From the NCBI GenBank assembly GCA_032821775.1, contig JAVLRN010000009.1, positions 124,001 to 188,000 on the forward strand: a DNA stretch of 64,000 nt, given 5' to 3'. Shown one piece after another: positions 10,260 to 21,389 of this stretch (the stretch's first letter is position 1; every line of letters begins with the position of its first letter). The DNA comes from Sanguinoderma infundibulare. Its lineage: Eukaryota > Basidiomycota > Agaricomycetes > Polyporales > Polyporaceae. Below the pieces are notes generated by a model. The model ran no database searches and had not been told where the DNA came from. It saw only the letters and a list, made by a program, of their open reading frames with translations. Both the position numbers and the translations under genes were made by a program.

Positions 10260-11657
10260 CTGTATGTATCAGTACACTTTGTACTTAATAGTATGGACTC
10301 ACGACAATTGAGCACCACTGCACGCGCAGAGTGTCCAAGACGAGCGGCATCTATGTCTGCTCGTGCGTTGGACGCGGGTGAATAGATCGATACAGTAACT
10401 CTGTTGCTTGCCGCATGTGTCTTCCAGGGAAGTTTCGTGCACCGTATAAAGGGCTACAAACTCCGAAATCTGCAAGTGTCAACCGCTAAGGCTGTCAGAA
10501 CTGCCGGTGAATGTTGACTATGTGGAACGATAAAAAGAGGACGTCTGAAAACTCACACGACATCTCCGGACGTTTTGACCTCAATAGCCTAGAAAGAGAT
10601 AGCTATAAAGCTTTATCAAATGCATCTATACCTTGTCTACCCCTGCCGCTGGGTTGCAGGCATAAAGGGAAAACAGACATTTGATGTTGGCTGCCACATC
10701 ATGGCGGCTGGGCAACGACGGATCTGTGGGCGCTTGTGTGGTCGCAACCCGGCCCCGTGATCGGCTCGCATTACGTAATCACTTCTCAACGCAAAGCAGT
10801 CGGCGGCAACTTCCAAGCCTCCCGTCTCACAATTAATATGCCTGGACTCAGCTTGGACTGAGCGCATAGAGTACTACTAGTCCTATGGTAAGCTTGAAAA
10901 CGCCTATCCGCCATGCAACCTTTACGTAGTTTGCATTCCACAGGTACATCACTGCGGTGCAGTGGTGGTGTACGACACCGGGCGACGCGCTCTATTGACA
11001 ACGACTGCTGGCTCAGGGACAGAGCACCTGCGGGCATTGAATCAGCGAAACCTTCCACGGCACAATCTCCTTCATGAGGCAACGCGCCAACGGCTGGGAT
11101 GATCTTCGCCATCGAAGTTCACCGATTTTGAATAGGCCAAGGTCAATTGAACCGCAATTGAGACCCGCGCCGCAGGGGCTCGCCATGCGTGGATTGTGCT
11201 TGAATCTACTGATCGCCAAGTTCCCCACGACACGACAGATGGATTTGCAGGACTGCTGTTCCGTTTCCCTCATCCCTTCCTCGGTGTTCCCACCAGTAAG
11301 TGCCCAAACAGTGATGGTCTGTCGCGCGCGCACACATCCCTCTGACGTCTCTCGATGTGTCTCCAGGCACTATCACGACATTCGCTGATGAACGGAGGTC
11401 TAAGCGCCGTTTCGAAGTCGGGTGGACATGGTCGTGGACGCATGTGGTCCGCGAACTTCGCTTCTAAACGCTCACCTGCTCCTAAGCTTGTCACCGGGTG
11501 CATCCGCGCTGATAGAGAGTTGAGGCACGAGGCATGGCTTCCTGCGCGCCAGGTCTCCGCTTCTTCGCCTGCCCCGCCCTTTTCTCGGTCGTCGCCTCGT
11601 ACCATCTCCTTCTGTTCTTTCCTGTTCTCCCCCGCGCAAGCTCCTCAGGCTAGAACC
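10260..11657. other. Right end of array and spacer to the aquaporins
   Basis: It holds the downstream flank of copy 5 and then the second full copy of the repeated block (10900-11160), matching 620-850 closely. From about 11160 the sequence is unique. The stretch 11160-11657 is the presumed promoter of the first aquaporin, and no TATA box was obvious. Confidence 0.5.
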
Positions 11658-13105
11658 ATGTCTCCTCCCCACCCAACCGTTCCGGTGTCCGACATTGTCC
11701 CCATGCCTGCCGCAGTCGCGAGATGGCACAACACAAGAAACAAGAAGGTCAGCTGGCTGATCGAGTGCATCGCCGAAGCCGTACGTACTTCTTTCTGTTT
11801 GAGTTTTGTCGACGTTGAATGGGACGATGCTTACTGGATAGACTTCGCGTAGACTGGCACCTTCCTTTACACCTTCGCTGGAACGGGCGCGACGGCTTCC
11901 TATGTTCTCGGAAACATCCTTGAGGTCCCTGGCCTTGGTAGTACGTACCTCTTCCCCTCGGTATCCAGTGGCGATAGAAACTAAAGGAGGACGTGCGGTG
12001 CAGGTCTCCTCCAGATCGGCCTTGCTTACGCGGTCGGCGTCGCTCTCGCTCTCACGGTTTGTATAGTAAGTTGGACCCGTCAATTCACACGGTATGAATC
12101 GGGAAGTTCAGTTCGGTACAGGCGACTTCGGGGGGTCATGTCAATCCCGGACTTACGATCCATGCTGTCGTCCTGAAGGGCTTCCCTATCAAAAAGGCTC
12201 TGAGGTGTGTGATTCAGGAGGCTTTCTCCTGCTCCTGCTTGCTCCAAAACTTTAACTGATCATTTGCCGTATGCCCAGACTCATCGTCGCTCAGATATTG
12301 GGCGCATACATCGCATGCTTGTTAATTTACGTCCAATATAAACAACTAATCCACGTGGGTTCTTTCGCGTACCATAATCGGTTTGATCTATGTGCTGAAT
12401 GACACGTGCAGACCGCCATTGATGCCTTGAAGGCGGCAGGCAAGTACGAGGAATTGATGTTCACCCCGAATGGCCCTGGTGGAATATTCGGTCTCTACGT
12501 GAATCCGGGCTCGAACCTCGGATACGTCTTCCTCAACGAGTTCGTCTGCGACTTCGTCCTCGGCCTCAGCATCTTCGGTGTGCTCGATCACTCCAACCAC
12601 CTTGCGACCCCGGCGAGCATGCCGTGGCTGATCGCACTCGCATAGTAAGCACAATCACGCGACGCGGTGTTATGTCCCGTGCTGCGGCTGCTGACCCTAC
12701 TGCGCGTACTGTTTAGTGGTGTCGTCATCTGGGGCTTCGTCCCCGTCGGCCTCGCTGCGAACGCTGCGCGCGACGTTGGCGGACGGTTCGCTGCCATGAC
12801 TCTTTTTGGCCGTGCGGCTAGCGGCGGAAAGTATGCCGCCATCGCTGCCCTTACGAACATCCCCGCGACCCTTTTAGCTGGAATTTTCTACGAAGTCGTT
12901 TTCGCCGATTCGAGTCGTTGTGCGTAGCTGTCTCGCTCCATCATTACCAAGAGGCTCGAAGCTGACATGTGTACGGAAAGGTATCACCCCGGAATGGCAT
13001 CAGCTTGTCGCGTCGTCGCAGGCAAATGCTGTCCGCAAGGCAGGAGGGGAGACCGAGGCCTCCCTCCATAGTTCAACCGGGTCCGACGAAAAGTTCGGTG
13101 CATAG
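11658..13105 (+). CDS. Aquaporin-family channel 1 (NPG/NAA motifs)
   Basis: Eight exons: 11658-11780, 11853-11940, 12004-12056, 12122-12204, 12279-12354, 12412-12644, 12717-12919 and 12981-13105 give 327 residues. A cytosolic N-terminus is followed by six hydrophobic segments. The loop B half-helix reads SGGHVNPGLTI and loop E reads NAARDVGGR, in place of the usual NPA/NPA; the pore arginine after loop E is kept. Helix 4 begins VAQILGAYIACLLIYVQY. The fourth exon unit is fused (NEFVC and DFVLGL in one exon), where aquaporins 2 and 3 keep an intron. The last intron was placed with a GTGCGT donor as in aquaporin 2. Without it the protein ends after SSRCA. It probably conducts water, glycerol or another small solute in a membrane; the substrate cannot be told from sequence. 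Confidence 0.85.
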
Positions 13106-14318
13106 ATCGCCTTGTACGTATACTATTTGGATTTGAGATGGGTAGCTGTTGTATTGCTTGTACTGTCGTCGATTAGTTTTGCGTTTTCGAAAGGCTCCGC
13201 CGCCGTATGTGGGTTAGCCTTCCACATCTCTTCCGAGCCAACCTCACGCGGCACGATCGGTCCAACGGCGATTGTGTTCTAGACTGCAACCTGTTGCTAC
13301 AGACAGAACCACAGCGACCGCAGAGCTCCTATGGAGCAGAGATAGTCGAGGACAGAAAGTCGGTCGTGGAGTTGCCGCCACAGAAAACCATTTGACGATG
13401 GGGTTGTCAAAACGAGGCACGATTCTGGCTCTTCGGAATCGCTTTCCGTAACCACATGAGAATCGTCGAGATTGACCGCCCCTAATAATAACATATCGCA
13501 ATAGGTGCCTTGGTCCCGTGAACCTTCGCCGCGCAGCGCTGCAGCCCAGACGGGCTTAGACGTGGTTTGTTCGAACGACGGTCGACCATGTGCGGGAGCT
13601 TAACGACGCCGAGCGTGATCGAAAGCGTGATCGATCCAGATTGGGCGCGGCGTCTAGCGCGCTCCTCCCCTCCGTCCCACTTCCGTCCTGTCCACCATCA
13701 GTCTGGGGTACTGCGTCTTCGGTTTTACCCCGCCGTCCGGGCTCGCAAAATGCGGGGCCCCGCATTCTCCAGACCCATCTTACGGTTCATTGCACGCCGC
13801 TAGACGCGGGAAGGCCCGCCCCGAATTGGGTTTGGTGGATATCTGTAAAGGTGGACCGTACCTCGTGAGTCGCTATTTTTCTTGTTGAGCCGTGAAGCCT
13901 CAATCAATAGAATATTATGCTGTTTAGGAGTCGACAAGAGACTCGTTACGCGCACTCCGCGAACGCAACGTAGCCAGCTGGCTTTGGGGCGGTCAGGCGA
14001 GCCCCGTAGGATCATACGCGGCCTAGGCATCAACTCCAACGGGTGGCGTCCTGTGGTGCGTGTCGAATAGCCACGGGGACACGTACAGGTCTCGTACACG
14101 CAAAAAGGATCATTTCTCGGCGCCGGGTAGCCCGAATTTGCGCGCGTATATAAATGCCACGTCCTAGGATGCGGACGGACGAGGGGCCCCCACTTCCCCT
14201 GGTGCACGCTTCCCGTCTCCCAGCTCGCCGCTCCGTGCTCGTATCATCTCAGATAACACGACTCCGACCCACCTAAGAGAAGGAAGAAAAGACCCCAATA
14301 CTACGAATACGATTCGAC
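13106..14318. other. Spacer, promoter of aquaporin 2
   Basis: No gene was recognised. The right end carries a TATA box (listed separately). Confidence 0.5.
14147..14154 (+). promoter_or_regulatory. TATA box of aquaporin 2
   Basis: TATATAAA lies 164 bases before the start codon at 14319, a plausible distance for a leader of about 130 nt. Confidence 0.5.
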
Positions 14319-16074
14319 ATGGCCACCGCTGAGACACACCCTCTGCGTCGGCGCGACGTTGTCCACCTTGCGGACATCAAGCCGCGGTCGAAGCTGCATG
14401 TCTCTTGGGAACGTGTGAGGCATCGCCAGGCGCATTGGTTTGCCGAGTGCGCGGCAGAGTTTGTGAGTCCTTCACCTCTTCGCGGCATGTCGCACCCAGT
14501 CTGACCTCTCGCGCCATGGCAAGATTGGGGTGTTCATATACATCTACGCTGGTACGTCACATATATTAAGTCCCACAATGTCCCAGCCCCTCTAAGAGTT
14601 CTGGTCCGCGACAGGTGTTGGCTCCACAGTAGGTTTTGTGTACGGGAACGTTGTAGGCACCAGCACCGTTTCCTCCCTCTACCAAGTCGGGTTCGCCTAT
14701 TCCATTGGTATCTTGCTCGCTTTCGTCGTAAGTCCCAGTGCGTGGGTGACCTCTCTTTGATCGCTAATCTCCCCCTTAGGTGGCCGGTTCGACATCAGGA
14801 GGCCACTTGACCCCCAGCGTCACCCTGAGCTTGGTCTACTTCAAAGGGTTCCCGCCTCTGAAGGCTCTTCGGTGAGTTGTGGGTCCATATGTATATTCTG
14901 AGTGCGGGGATTACCCCAGACTCGATCACTCTTCCCCACAATCCTGATCGGGCGTGGACTCTCGAATTCCATGCTGATGCCATCCTGGGTCGTTCCAGTT
15001 ACGTTGTCGCTCAGATCTTGGGTGCCTACGTCGCTTGCCTGTTTGTATATGTGCAGTACGGCGATATCATCAAGGTGCGCGGGCTCAACCTGTCTTTTCG
15101 TTCGCCGTGGTGCTCATCTTGCTGCCGGTAAACCACCACATCGTTCCTGTCTGTGATCTGTCCTGTATACGACATGCGACTATACGGCAATTGCTTGCAC
15201 GGGCCTACCACAGAAAATTATTGGGGACATGGAAGCTGCCGGTACGCTCGACACCGCCCTGTTCACCAGCGGTCCCCCGACCGCATTCGCCGCCTTCGTG
15301 GCCCCCGGCTCCAACCTGGGCCGCGTCTTCCTTAACGAGTTGGTCTCCGTACGTCGCCCGTTTACCGTTGCAATCACTGTAGCGACCGCTCACCCTGTAT
15401 GATCCTACTCGTAGGACTTCATAATCGGTCTCGTCATCTGGGCGTGCATCGACCCCACCAACTTCTTTATCGCGCCCACGACTGGCCCCGCGATCATCGC
15501 CTTCACATTGTGCGTGCCAGCTTTGCGCGTCGCTGCTAGCTTTCGACATAGCTGACAGGCGTCTTTGTTCAGCGGTACCATCATCATGGGGTTCGCACTT
15601 CCCGGCAGTACGTACCTCGCTTTTCGAGTCTGACAGCGCGCAATGATGAGGCCCGACTGACCCGTCTCCATCTCGTCCAGTTTCTACCAACTCCGCACGC
15701 GACGTCGGGGGTCGTCTGATGGTGGTCACCATCTGGGGCCTCCGTGCAGGCGGAGGGCGGTACGCGGCGATCTCCGCCTTGACCAACATCCTCTCGCAGT
15801 TCCTCGCCGCGTTCTTCTACGAGTACATCCTCGCCGATTCTAGCCGCGGTGCGTACTTTTGTCTCCCGCCGCCGTCTCCCAAGGAAGATGCGACAGCTGA
15901 GGGAACTGCTCACCAGTGATCACGCCCGCACACGCCGCGTTCATCAACGGACAGCTCGCCCACGAGGAGCACAGCAAGGGCACTACCGTCACCCACGTGG
16001 AGACGGGGACAGGCGCCGTTTCTTACGAAGAGCGCGAGAAGGTCCACGACGAGAAGATGATTGAGGTCGCCTGA
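14319..16074 (+). CDS. Aquaporin-family channel 2 (TPS/NSA motifs)
   Basis: Ten exons: 14319-14462, 14524-14551, 14615-14727, 14780-14871, 14999-15074, 15214-15348, 15415-15509, 15573-15607, 15681-15848 and 15917-16074 give 347 residues; all phases close. Loop B reads SGGHLTPSVTL, so both the Asn and the Ala of the first NPA are replaced. Loop E reads TNSARDVGGR. Helix 4 is VAQILGAYVACLFVYVQY. The N-terminal block (HLADIKPRSK, HWFAECAAEF) is shared with aquaporin 3, and the C-terminal tail is charged. It has the MIP fold, and solute specificity is unknown. Loss of the first NPA Asn is unusual and may change or end channel activity. Confidence 0.85.
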
Positions 16075-17316
16075 GCTTTCGATCATGTTTCGATGTTTTA
16101 ATGTTGCTGGGGAAACTAGCATGTAGTGTAAGCTTGGGTCGCCGGACGGGTGGCTAACGTTGTAATGTACTTGAAACGAACGTACTCACGGTCTCGTAGC
16201 TTTTTAATACTGCCAATGTCAATATCAATAGCGAGCAACAGGCGACATTTGTTGAGCGCGAGAAGCATGTTTTCGCATCGTCGGGGCCGTCTTTATATTT
16301 GGCGAGGTGGGAGAAGCTCCGGCTATGATGATAGCCGGTAGCCGGTCAGCGCTGTCCGTCTCGTTGCCGACCCGGTTACCTCCTTTTGTCACAAACCCTC
16401 ACGCTACCCTCCGACTGCCCTGGTGCAGTCCGGTCTGTGCCTCTGGTGCTGCAATATCTGCGCAGTGTGCCTGCATGTAGGTACAAGGGGCGTCTTAGGA
16501 CCTGAAAGAGTTCCCAAACACGTCGGAATACTACAGTACGTGGGCTCTTTCCATCCTCACTTGTACTGCTTCGCTTCTCAAGCTATCTTTGCTATCTAGC
16601 ATTCCATAATTGAACGCGTCCTGGTGAATCTAGGCTGGATGTCTAAATCATGACAGGATCAACGACTGGAGCCCCATTTGTCAAGTCTTTGATATCGGAG
16701 CTACTGGTTAACGTTGAGTTCGAGCTGCCAGCCACAACTGGTATCCACTACACATAGCCTGCAGTCACAGACTGCGAAGAACATTGGATCGAGGGAGGTA
16801 CGGGCGTTCTATGTATACATAGCCATCCTTACTCACTAGGTCCTCTAAATAGGTCTTGAGAACCTTGGAGAACCGCACCCTAACGTCACGACCTTCGACT
16901 TCCCCACCTGCAAGACCGTCTTGACAATGTCACGAGGCGTACACAATGACCCACACGCTTATGCACGTATGTCTCTCCATCGGATACGACTTGAGCCTTC
17001 TGAATGGCAAGCTCATCCGATCGCCGGGCCTAGCAAACGTGACAACGCTTGGCGGCCACCAAATCTAACAGATCCTCCTGTCAGCAGACGTTCCTGGGGC
17101 ACGCCCGCTGCTATCATGCACCTTTGCGTTCGGAGGAAACGAGACTCGGCAGGAGAGGAAGCCATACTTCCGGTGCTCGGCCCGCCAATATTAGCTATGC
17201 AGTGTCGCACGCGCACCGGCAGGATGGACAGTCGGCCTGGTAGATATTGGGGGAGCGGCTTAACTGCACCTGCTTATCGCTCGAGGGAGGGCTCTTCCCG
17301 CCCACGGACTATCTCC
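16075..17316. other. Spacer between aquaporins 2 and 3
   Basis: No gene was recognised. Aquaporin 3 could start further upstream because its frame is open from 16921, but the residues before 17317 do not resemble the N-terminus of aquaporin 2, so the internal ATG was chosen. Confidence 0.5.
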
Positions 17317-18948
17317 ATGGCCAGCTACCGCCCTTCCAGCAATGACCGTGACTTCGTTCATCTTGTTGATGTCAAGCCGAGGCCGAGTGCTCAAGTGACC
17401 TGGGAGCGACAACGACGGCGCAAGGCGCATTGGTTCTCGGAGTGTGCGGGAGAGTTCGTGAGTAGCACGTTCTCCTCCCCCTTACTCTCCTAGGTCGTTG
17501 ATCGCTATGTGCCGATCGACCAGTTCGGAGTCTTCTTCTACGCTTATGCTGGTGCGTCGGATCACGCTTACGACAAGCTGTCGGACTGACCAATCGCAAC
17601 CAGGAATTGGCTCGGCCGCCGCCTTTAGGCTCAACACCTCCGAGGGGGCGTCCTCTGTGCTGCAAATCGGCGTTGCGTATGCGATCGGCATAGTGCTAGC
17701 ATTCATTGCGAGTCCTCCGTCTGACAATAAGGCGGGGATCGGGCACTCAACGTACTTGGCAGGTGACCCAAGCGACCTCTGGTGGCCATTACAACCCGGG
17801 TGTCAGCATCGTCTTCGCCCTCATGAAGAGGATGACTGCGCAGAAGGCGCTTCGGTGAGCAACGCAGTCGTTGGACGAGGTGGCAAGAGACTCACCGCGC
17901 GTCCGAACCCTCAGCTACATCGTCGCGCAAATCCTCGGAGCCTACTGCGCCTGCCTCCTGATCTACCTACAGTACGGCGACATTATCAAGGTGACAGTGC
18001 CAGCCCTACGAAAACCTTCCCCGACTGACAGAAAGACCGCCACAGCAAGCCGAAGCAGCCCTGTCCGCCGCTGGGACACTCGAGTCGACTTTGTTCACAC
18101 CGAGCGGTCCCGCGGGAGTCTTCGCAATATATTTGGATCCAGGCATCAGCCTGGGGCGGGTGTTCCTGAACGAGTTCGTCTGCGTGAGTGTCGTGCCCCA
18201 TTCATTCGCTCCTCGAAGACCGAGGCACGCCACCCCGTGGCTCACGTACCTGCAGGACTTCCTCATCGGGCTGGTCATCTGGGCCGTCGACGACCAAACC
18301 AACTTCACCGTCTCTCCGGTGGCCGCGCCGTGGATAATCGGCTTTGTGTAGTACGTACCGCGGCCTCATTTCCCTTCCGACGTTTGGGGGTGGGGTTGGG
18401 CGGGACGCTCACGGTGCTCTCACGCAGTGCGCTTATGGTCTGGAGTTTCTCTCGCGTCGGAGGTGAGTAGTACAGTGTGTTGGCCGATGTTCCAGTGCTG
18501 CGTTTGTTTGGATTTGGTGCTGACCAGGCCGACCGTTTCAGTGTCGACCAACACCGCGCGCGACGTCGGCGCGCGGCTGATGGCGATCACCGTTTGGGGC
18601 CTCGAGGCAGGCGGCGGCGCGTACGCGGCCATCACCGCCCTCACGAACATCCTCGCTACGTTCCTCGCCGCCGTGTTTTACGAGCTCGTCTTCGCGGACT
18701 ACAGTCGGGGTGAGTGCCTGTTTCATCGAACAGGGGAACACTTTCGGTTGCCGTTCGAGTTGGAGCAGGTCTCGACTGGTACTGACGTCGAGGTTCGCCA
18801 TGCAGTTCTTACCCGGGCGAACGCCGACTTGGTTGCCGCTCGGGTCGCCTACGAGGAGCATGCGCTGGGTGTCGTGGCTGTGACGAGGCGGTCGACGGGG
18901 GTGTCTGTGGAGGATAAGGTCGTGGAGCAGACTCTGGAAAAGGTTTGA
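17317..18948 (+). CDS. Aquaporin-family channel 3 (NPG/NTA motifs)
   Basis: Nine exons: 17317-17457, 17524-17551, 17604-17707, 17762-17854 (start 17763 by phase), 17915-17990, 18046-18183, 18256-18350, 18428-18462 and 18542-18948 give about 371 residues. Exon lengths of 28, 76, 95 and 35 nt repeat those of aquaporin 2. Loop B reads SGGHYNPGVSI and loop E reads TNTARDVGAR. Intron 3 starts with GC (ATTGCGAGT) where aquaporin 2 has GT, so it is probably a GC-AG intron. The acceptor of intron 5 is the second AG (GCCACAG), needed for frame. The last intron of aquaporin 2 is absent here, and the frame reads on through SRGECLFHRTGEHF into a charged tail ending EKV. It is a tandem paralogue of its two neighbours. 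Confidence 0.83.
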
Positions 18949-21022
18949 CCTGGATTCGCAAATCGTGCCGTGTCTACGTACTCGGTCTTGACGGCCGTCG
19001 GTCGTCGAGTTTCGATCGTACGATTTGGCGGGAACCTGGTAACGGCAAGACCCTGTATCTGTACGCATACTTACGATGCAGTCTCACAGCATGCCGGAGG
19101 GCGGGTGACGCGTCCGTCCGGACGCAAGGCGTGGGCTGAAGGACGCCTCTGCTTCCGATATTTTCGTTCGGAACTCTGAATCGGCGGAGGTGCGGTTGCC
19201 AAGCTCCGTATTCCCGAAGATCGAGCAAGACAGGTCAGGCTGTAAACATGCCGAGAGCATAGCAGGCACGTCTGTGCTATGTTCCGGGTCCTCGCCGTTC
19301 GGTGGTCTGGCCTAGGGAGGAGTCACTTGCGATGGCTGACAGGTGCGACGGAGTCGGTATGCCGTAACGAAGCGGCACAATGTTCATCGTTCTCTGGGAC
19401 AAGCGGAACCCAGCGGCCGCTATACCTACGTCCAACAGGGTGCGGGTGCCTTTGTGGTTTGATGGTGATTGGTCAGAGACAGGGCCCCGCGAGCGGGTGG
19501 GAATAGGCCATACTTGCACCTCGGTCAGGGTCGTCGACTCGGACGGCGAAAGTAGGAACTTCAAAGGCGAGAACTTACGAAGGGACGTTTCAATTGGCGT
19601 ATATCCCTCAGGGATGCTGTGTGCACCGCCTAGGACGTAGGACCGTACGATCAGGATCAGAAGGAAAGCAGGCGGCGGCCGTGCGGGTGAAGTCGGAGGA
19701 CTCGCCTCGAGGGAACTCAGGCAGTAAGTAATCAGCGGTCAGTGATGGTGCCTTGGCCCAGAAATGTACGGCATATTGTCGAAGGGCAAGCACAGGGACT
19801 GGAGGATGTAGGTACGAATTCCTTTGAGGTACATACTCGAATCCGCGCCTCTGTTTGGGAAGTCAGCGAGCGGTCCGTCCGAGTAGAGGCAGCACAGGAT
19901 GCCAAATAAGGTATGCCAGGTTCGGCGTCCATGAGCCGACGCGAGCTATCCGTCAATCGAAGCAATCCTCTGGTAGAACAAAATGCTCCCCGGATGCAAG
20001 GCCCACCGGTGTCTGAGCATGGCCAGAGCTTGTTTCCCACTCGCCTGACTGAGGCTGGGCAGCGATCATCACGATGTGGAGTCAAATAGAGGGCAATGCT
20101 GGACCGCACTTACACTTTCCGTGGCGCTGAACTGCAAGTTCGGAGCGCATGAGCGGGCGCGGGAGCTGTATCTGTTCGGATACAGTCTCCTATCAAACCT
20201 TGGGTACGTGGAATGGAATGGGAATCGCAGAGCAACTCAGTGCCACGGACAACCGTTACTACTAGCGCCCGTATACCGCGGTCACGGGGTCGCGGTATAA
20301 CCACGATGCGATGCGCCTTCACGCGAATACTACACCGTCCACGGGGAACGTGCGTCGTACCGGACTAGAAATGACTCAAAAGTGTGTCGAAACAGTCATA
20401 CAGCAATTCACGCCAGTCGTTCACCGTACTCGCGGGTGGAGGAGTCAACGACCGAAAGCTATACATCCCACAAACACTCCAGCGCGAATGGGGCCAATCC
20501 CCCGGAATCGTTCGGGGAACTGATGTGGCTAAGCATTCTAGGCCATGTCTCTGGCCGACGTTGGCGGGGTTACTCGAGCGAGAGGCGATGCGTTCAATTG
20601 CAAAGTGAGACAGTGAAGCACAGCCCAGCACCCGCCCGATGACATCGTTCGTTCGAAATGGTGGATCTGATTCTACGTCATTACGGATGTCTAAAATACA
20701 CTATGACATGCATGCAAGAAGGGCAGGCGGCAAGCAGCAACGTCTAACGTACAGCTATCGAAGACGTCAATGTCCTACGATTGAGGTGAGGCAGTCCAAG
20801 AAATACAGCGGGGAGTGGCAACGGGATGATTACAGCTAGTGGGAAAGCAAAGGTATAGTATCGAAAGAGGCGATCAGAGTTCGAGGCAGCGTTCTACAGG
20901 AATGTTGAAACACGATGATGAGGAAGAGCGAGGAGAGAGCAATGGTCGAGAGCACGAAAGCAGCGGGCAACGAGACGTATGGGTGGGGGGATGATGACGT
21001 CTATCATCGCCGCCGCCGCCGC
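18949..21022. other. Spacer, no gene recognised
   Basis: Only short open frames on both strands. None shows a family motif, a credible exon chain or a repeat. Confidence 0.4.
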
Positions 21023-21389
21023 TTACGCGTAGCCTCGAGACCGGCGGTCGTGGTAGAGGGCTTCGAGGGTCTGGCGAGCAGCCTCCTCCTTGACTGCAGC
21101 TTGGGACGAGCCGTATGCCCGTCCGTATTCAACGCCGCGTACTAGAGTGAACACGTCGCTATCAATACTAAAACCATAACGAGAGGAAAGACGCACTGTA
21201 AGTGATGGCAGTCCAAGATGGTTGGTGCAGCGGTCCTGTCTGGTAGAGGTCCCATGTCAAAAGACGGACTCCTCCATTGGCTTGGAGGTAGTTGTTCAAC
21301 TGCATGCGCCAGTCTGTCGGTGAAAAACAATTTATCAGCGGTGAGACCGATGTCGCGGCCTTGGAAGACGTACGCTGAGACTCGGCCAT
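21023..21389 (-). CDS. Small double-stranded RNA-binding protein
   Basis: On the minus strand exon 1 is 21389-21197 and exon 2 is 21141-21023, giving 103 residues. The intron (21196-21142) has GTGCGT and CTAG ends. The protein is essentially one dsRBD: an N-terminal helix WRMQLNNYLQANGG, strands LLTWDLYQTGPLHQPSWTA, then VEYGRAYGSSQAAVKEEAAR, which holds the GSS-x2-A-x-KEEAA helix that contacts dsRNA. There is no RNase III or other catalytic domain. Such short single-dsRBD proteins are found in several copies in Agaricomycetes. A 34-nt stretch at the start of exon 1 (ending CACCGACAG) could be a very short intron. Cellular role is unknown. Confidence 0.75.

Larger units (their letters stand above)
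1..11160. repeat. Segmental tandem array built around DUF3237 genes
   Basis: Units of about 1.6-2 kb recur in direct orientation. Each has a GC-rich upstream stretch with a G-rich motif of the type GACGGGAGGGCAGATGGGG (near 1600, 3465, 5235 and 7150, diverged), then a 17-nt TATA-like box, a four-exon secreted DUF3237 gene, and a downstream flank that begins at the stop codon with wording like CTGCATGGATCAGTACGC (near 18, 2850, 4700, 6288, 8250 and 10260). A second repeated block that includes GGCTCAGGGACAGAGCACCT lies at about 620-850 and 10900-11160, with a more diverged version at 8640-9060. Long antisense reading frames cross the units but are broken. The array stops near 11160, before the aquaporins. 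An inverted unit lies at 53435-54990. Confidence 0.85.
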
